Source: Vanessa cardui (lineage: Eukaryota > Arthropoda > Insecta > Lepidoptera > Nymphalidae). Taken from it: a stretch of 64,000 nt of DNA. The translations under genes and the position numbers were made by a program. Below, piece by piece: positions 61,870-64,000 of the stretch (its first letter is position 1; each line of letters begins with the position of its first letter). The stretch covers positions 13,221,001 through 13,285,000 of the forward strand of contig NC_061134.1 in assembly GCF_905220365.1 (NCBI RefSeq), given 5' to 3'. A model generated the notes under the pieces. That model saw only the letters and a program-made list of their open reading frames with translations, made no database searches and was not told the origin of the DNA.

Positions 61870-63550
61870 GTGTGCTTATATACGAGACTAATTTGTTTCT
61901 TTTTTTATAATAAATCTGCGTCTAATTAATATTTAAAAAAAAAACTTGATTTATTCATGAAAACCACTATTAAAAAGTATTCATTAAAAAATAAGTGCAG
62001 TTATAGAACGAAAAGGTCAGGCAACGCAATACTAAAATTAGATCGAACTTTTTTAAATAAATACTTTTTGGACATGCTTCTTTTGGAATTCTGAATTCAA
62101 ATTTTTCAATAAGGCAATGCATTGGACGTCATCTAATTATTTCCAAAATCCGCTAACAGATGTCACTGATCCGATAATTAAATCGCGATGTCAAGATTCC
62201 CGGACGCGGGTATATAAGGCAGTGCGAGGTAAAATCGAGCATACTAACCTTGCGTAGGGTGTACCGTGATCAAGAAGGCGGATGCCCCGGGCCGGCGCCA
62301 GCCATTGCACTGCGGCTGGAATAAGCTGGTCTGTGACTATTCCACACTGGAATAAGTCGTACGTGTAATTTTTGGTAGTTGGACTTGCGTTCTGCGCAGT
62401 CCACCCATTATTAATACAACGTCATATTAACAGGAAGACATGGATCAATACACTTATTCAGAATCCAAAGACCTTTAAAAGTTCTAAGCGATAGATTAAC
62501 TTCCTGTTTTCCCGCCTAATTACCTGCATCTTAGTAACTTAATTTACCCTCGTAAACAGTTATAAAAAAACTCAGGCATGCACATACTTATTTTAAGCTA
62601 GCAATTAACTAAGCAGACATGCAAATGCTAAATTTGAAGTTAGGTTGTTAGTCTTATAGTAAATAAAAGTAAATGATAATCCATCTTTATGCAAATGGCA
62701 GATTTCTTTTTTTTTTTAATGACTAGCCTAGTCTTATAGCCTACAATTCCATATCTACTTTTTTATTTTATTATTGGTTAAGTAAAATGAAATGACAAAA
62801 AAATAATTACATTTGATATACACTTCGAAAGCATTCTATTAGATTTTTAAAAATATTAATGAGAAATGCAGGCTTTTTATTGCATATATAAAAATTGAAT
62901 ATATTTCATTAAAAATGTATAATATATTTATTATTAGTTTGACCTACATTTTATGCATCACCACCATTTTTGCAACACCATGTATTATAACATAATTTTC
63001 AAATTTACTTTCATTAATAATAATTTACGAAGCTAGGTCTTATCCTAGCACTAGTAAATGAAATAACAAATTGTTACTGTTTTCTTTTTATAAGATATTA
63101 TATATTCATACTTACCTAGTAACTTAACCAATGAAGATCACATATTGTACATGTATTTTGACCACCACTTAGCGTATACTTATTTAATTTATACACGACA
63201 CCAGCAAATATTGCAGGATCGAACCTGCTACTTTCAGATCGCTATATCGTTAAACTAATTATGTATTCTTAAGTCATTTAATTTCTAATATAAAATAAAA
63301 AATCCAATAATAATTTAAACAGAACATTATATATATTTTATTATATAAGACATTTACACCCACGCATCATTAATATCGTACTAACCAAACTCCTCAACTA
63401 ATAACGCGACCACGTGTTGCTCGCACTGTGTAAAGAAAAAAACAAAACATCAGACACACTTTATTTACATTTACAATCGTTTAGAAAGAACATTTGTCAG
63501 TGTAAAAAGTCTTTGTATTAGAGAATTCTCTTCTCGATACTAACAAAGTG
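61870..63550. other. AT-rich spacer with a TATA-bearing GC island
   Basis: No coding exon seen. A GC-rich island at 62190-62400 follows TATATAAG (62210-62217) and is described as a finding; it may be a solo LTR or a promoter. A tRNA-like B box at about 63200-63235 (minus strand, gcaggttcgatcctgc) is probably a SINE remnant. AATAAA on the minus strand at 63460-63465 serves the exon at 63551-63625. Confidence 0.45.
62210..62217 (+). promoter_or_regulatory. TATA box candidate (possible LTR or gene promoter)
   Basis: TATATAAG lies 20-30 bp before GC-rich sequence that includes ccccgggccggcgccagcc and ends near 62405. The arrangement fits a U3/R boundary or a core promoter. No terminal duplication was found. 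Confidence 0.3.
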
Positions 63551-63625
63551 CTATGTGTCGTCTGCTGCAGGCGTCTTCTTTAGGTTCTTCAACTGAAAAC
63601 TTTTGAGGGGGTCGCTTTGACGAGC
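63551..63625 (-). CDS. Last coding exon of a gene continuing beyond the window
   Basis: On the minus strand an acceptor (acttgttcacag) is followed by 24 codons and a TAG. The peptide begins ARQSDPLKSFQLKNLKK and ends TPAADDT. AATAAA lies 85 bp downstream (63465-63460). The exon is less AT-rich than its surroundings, and the other two frames close sooner or lack a fitting end. The charged C-terminal tail suggests a soluble end of some protein. The rest of the gene lies beyond 64000 or in unrecognised exons, so no name is given. Confidence 0.5.
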   Translation of the reverse strand, partial: ARQSDPLKSFQLKNLKKTPAADDT

Positions 63626-64000
63626 CTGTGAACAAGTAATTTATATAAGTATTTATATTCGAAGTGTAGTCAGATACAGAGCTAAACGAATACTAATTGA
63701 TTTGACAAATATCTTAATGGTCACTTTAAATGTTATCCTAATTTCATGGTCCTTCGAGCCGGATTACATAATATGGAATCCAGTGCCTTAGATATATGCC
63801 AATTGATAATGTGATCTGTGTTAAAAAAATGGCTAGTCATAGCTTGACATTGATATTAAGAATTGGAGGTCAAATACACTGTTTTTATTAAAAAAATGAA
63901 CGACGCCAAAAACTATTGCAATCTAAAATGGAGATTTTTAATTCCTCAGTGTAAGATATTTAGGTATCTGTTTATATAATGATAATAAATACTAAAATAT

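Noticed and set aside
63196..63240. Possible tRNA on the minus strand
   Set aside because: The B box and anticodon-arm-like part are present but no pairing acceptor stem is visible; more likely SINE debris.
1..64000. CRISPR arrays, operons or bacterial features
   Set aside because: Spliced genes, SINEs and LINEs show a eukaryotic genome; no regularly spaced short repeats were seen.

Overview
This window looks like an AT-rich, intron-rich lepidopteran (butterfly or moth) nuclear genome. Evidence: two odorant-receptor genes with insect OR exon structure, an insect serotonin transporter, a jockey-type LINE copy, tRNA-derived SINEs with RNA polymerase III boxes, short Helitron-like elements, and hAT-like elements with intact 8-bp target-site duplications. 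Species cannot be set from the sequence alone. All gene models below were assembled by hand from splice sites and reading phase; no search was run.

Layout. 1-2419: intergenic and repeat-rich. 2420-8018 (minus) and 9815-16240 (minus): two tandem odorant receptors. The 9.8-16.2 kb copy gives an unbroken 405-residue model. The 2.4-8.0 kb copy has all other exons but an in-frame stop at the end of exon 2, so it may be a pseudogene. 16.3-22.3 kb: repeats. 22.28-22.52 kb: a GC-rich island with a TATA box and a splice donor, a plausible distant 5' exon of the serotonin transporter. 22.5-36.4 kb: probably that gene's first intron, full of mobile elements, including a 2.86-kb hAT-like element carrying a dead LINE. 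36.5-49.5 kb (plus): serotonin transporter (SerT, SLC6), 12 coding exons. 52.9-57.6 kb and 60.2-61.85 kb (plus): two tandem genes for small multi-pass membrane proteins that match each other exon for exon and phase for phase. I do not recognise the family. 63.55-63.63 kb (minus): last coding exon of a gene that continues outside the window.

Functional picture. The receptors would act in olfactory neuron membranes with the co-receptor Orco. SerT would return serotonin from the synaptic cleft. Nothing in the sequence links these jobs; the neighbourhood looks like ordinary gene order. The best candidates for something undescribed are the tandem membrane-protein pair, the receptor with an extra intron and a stop, and the layered transposon history around 29-33 kb.
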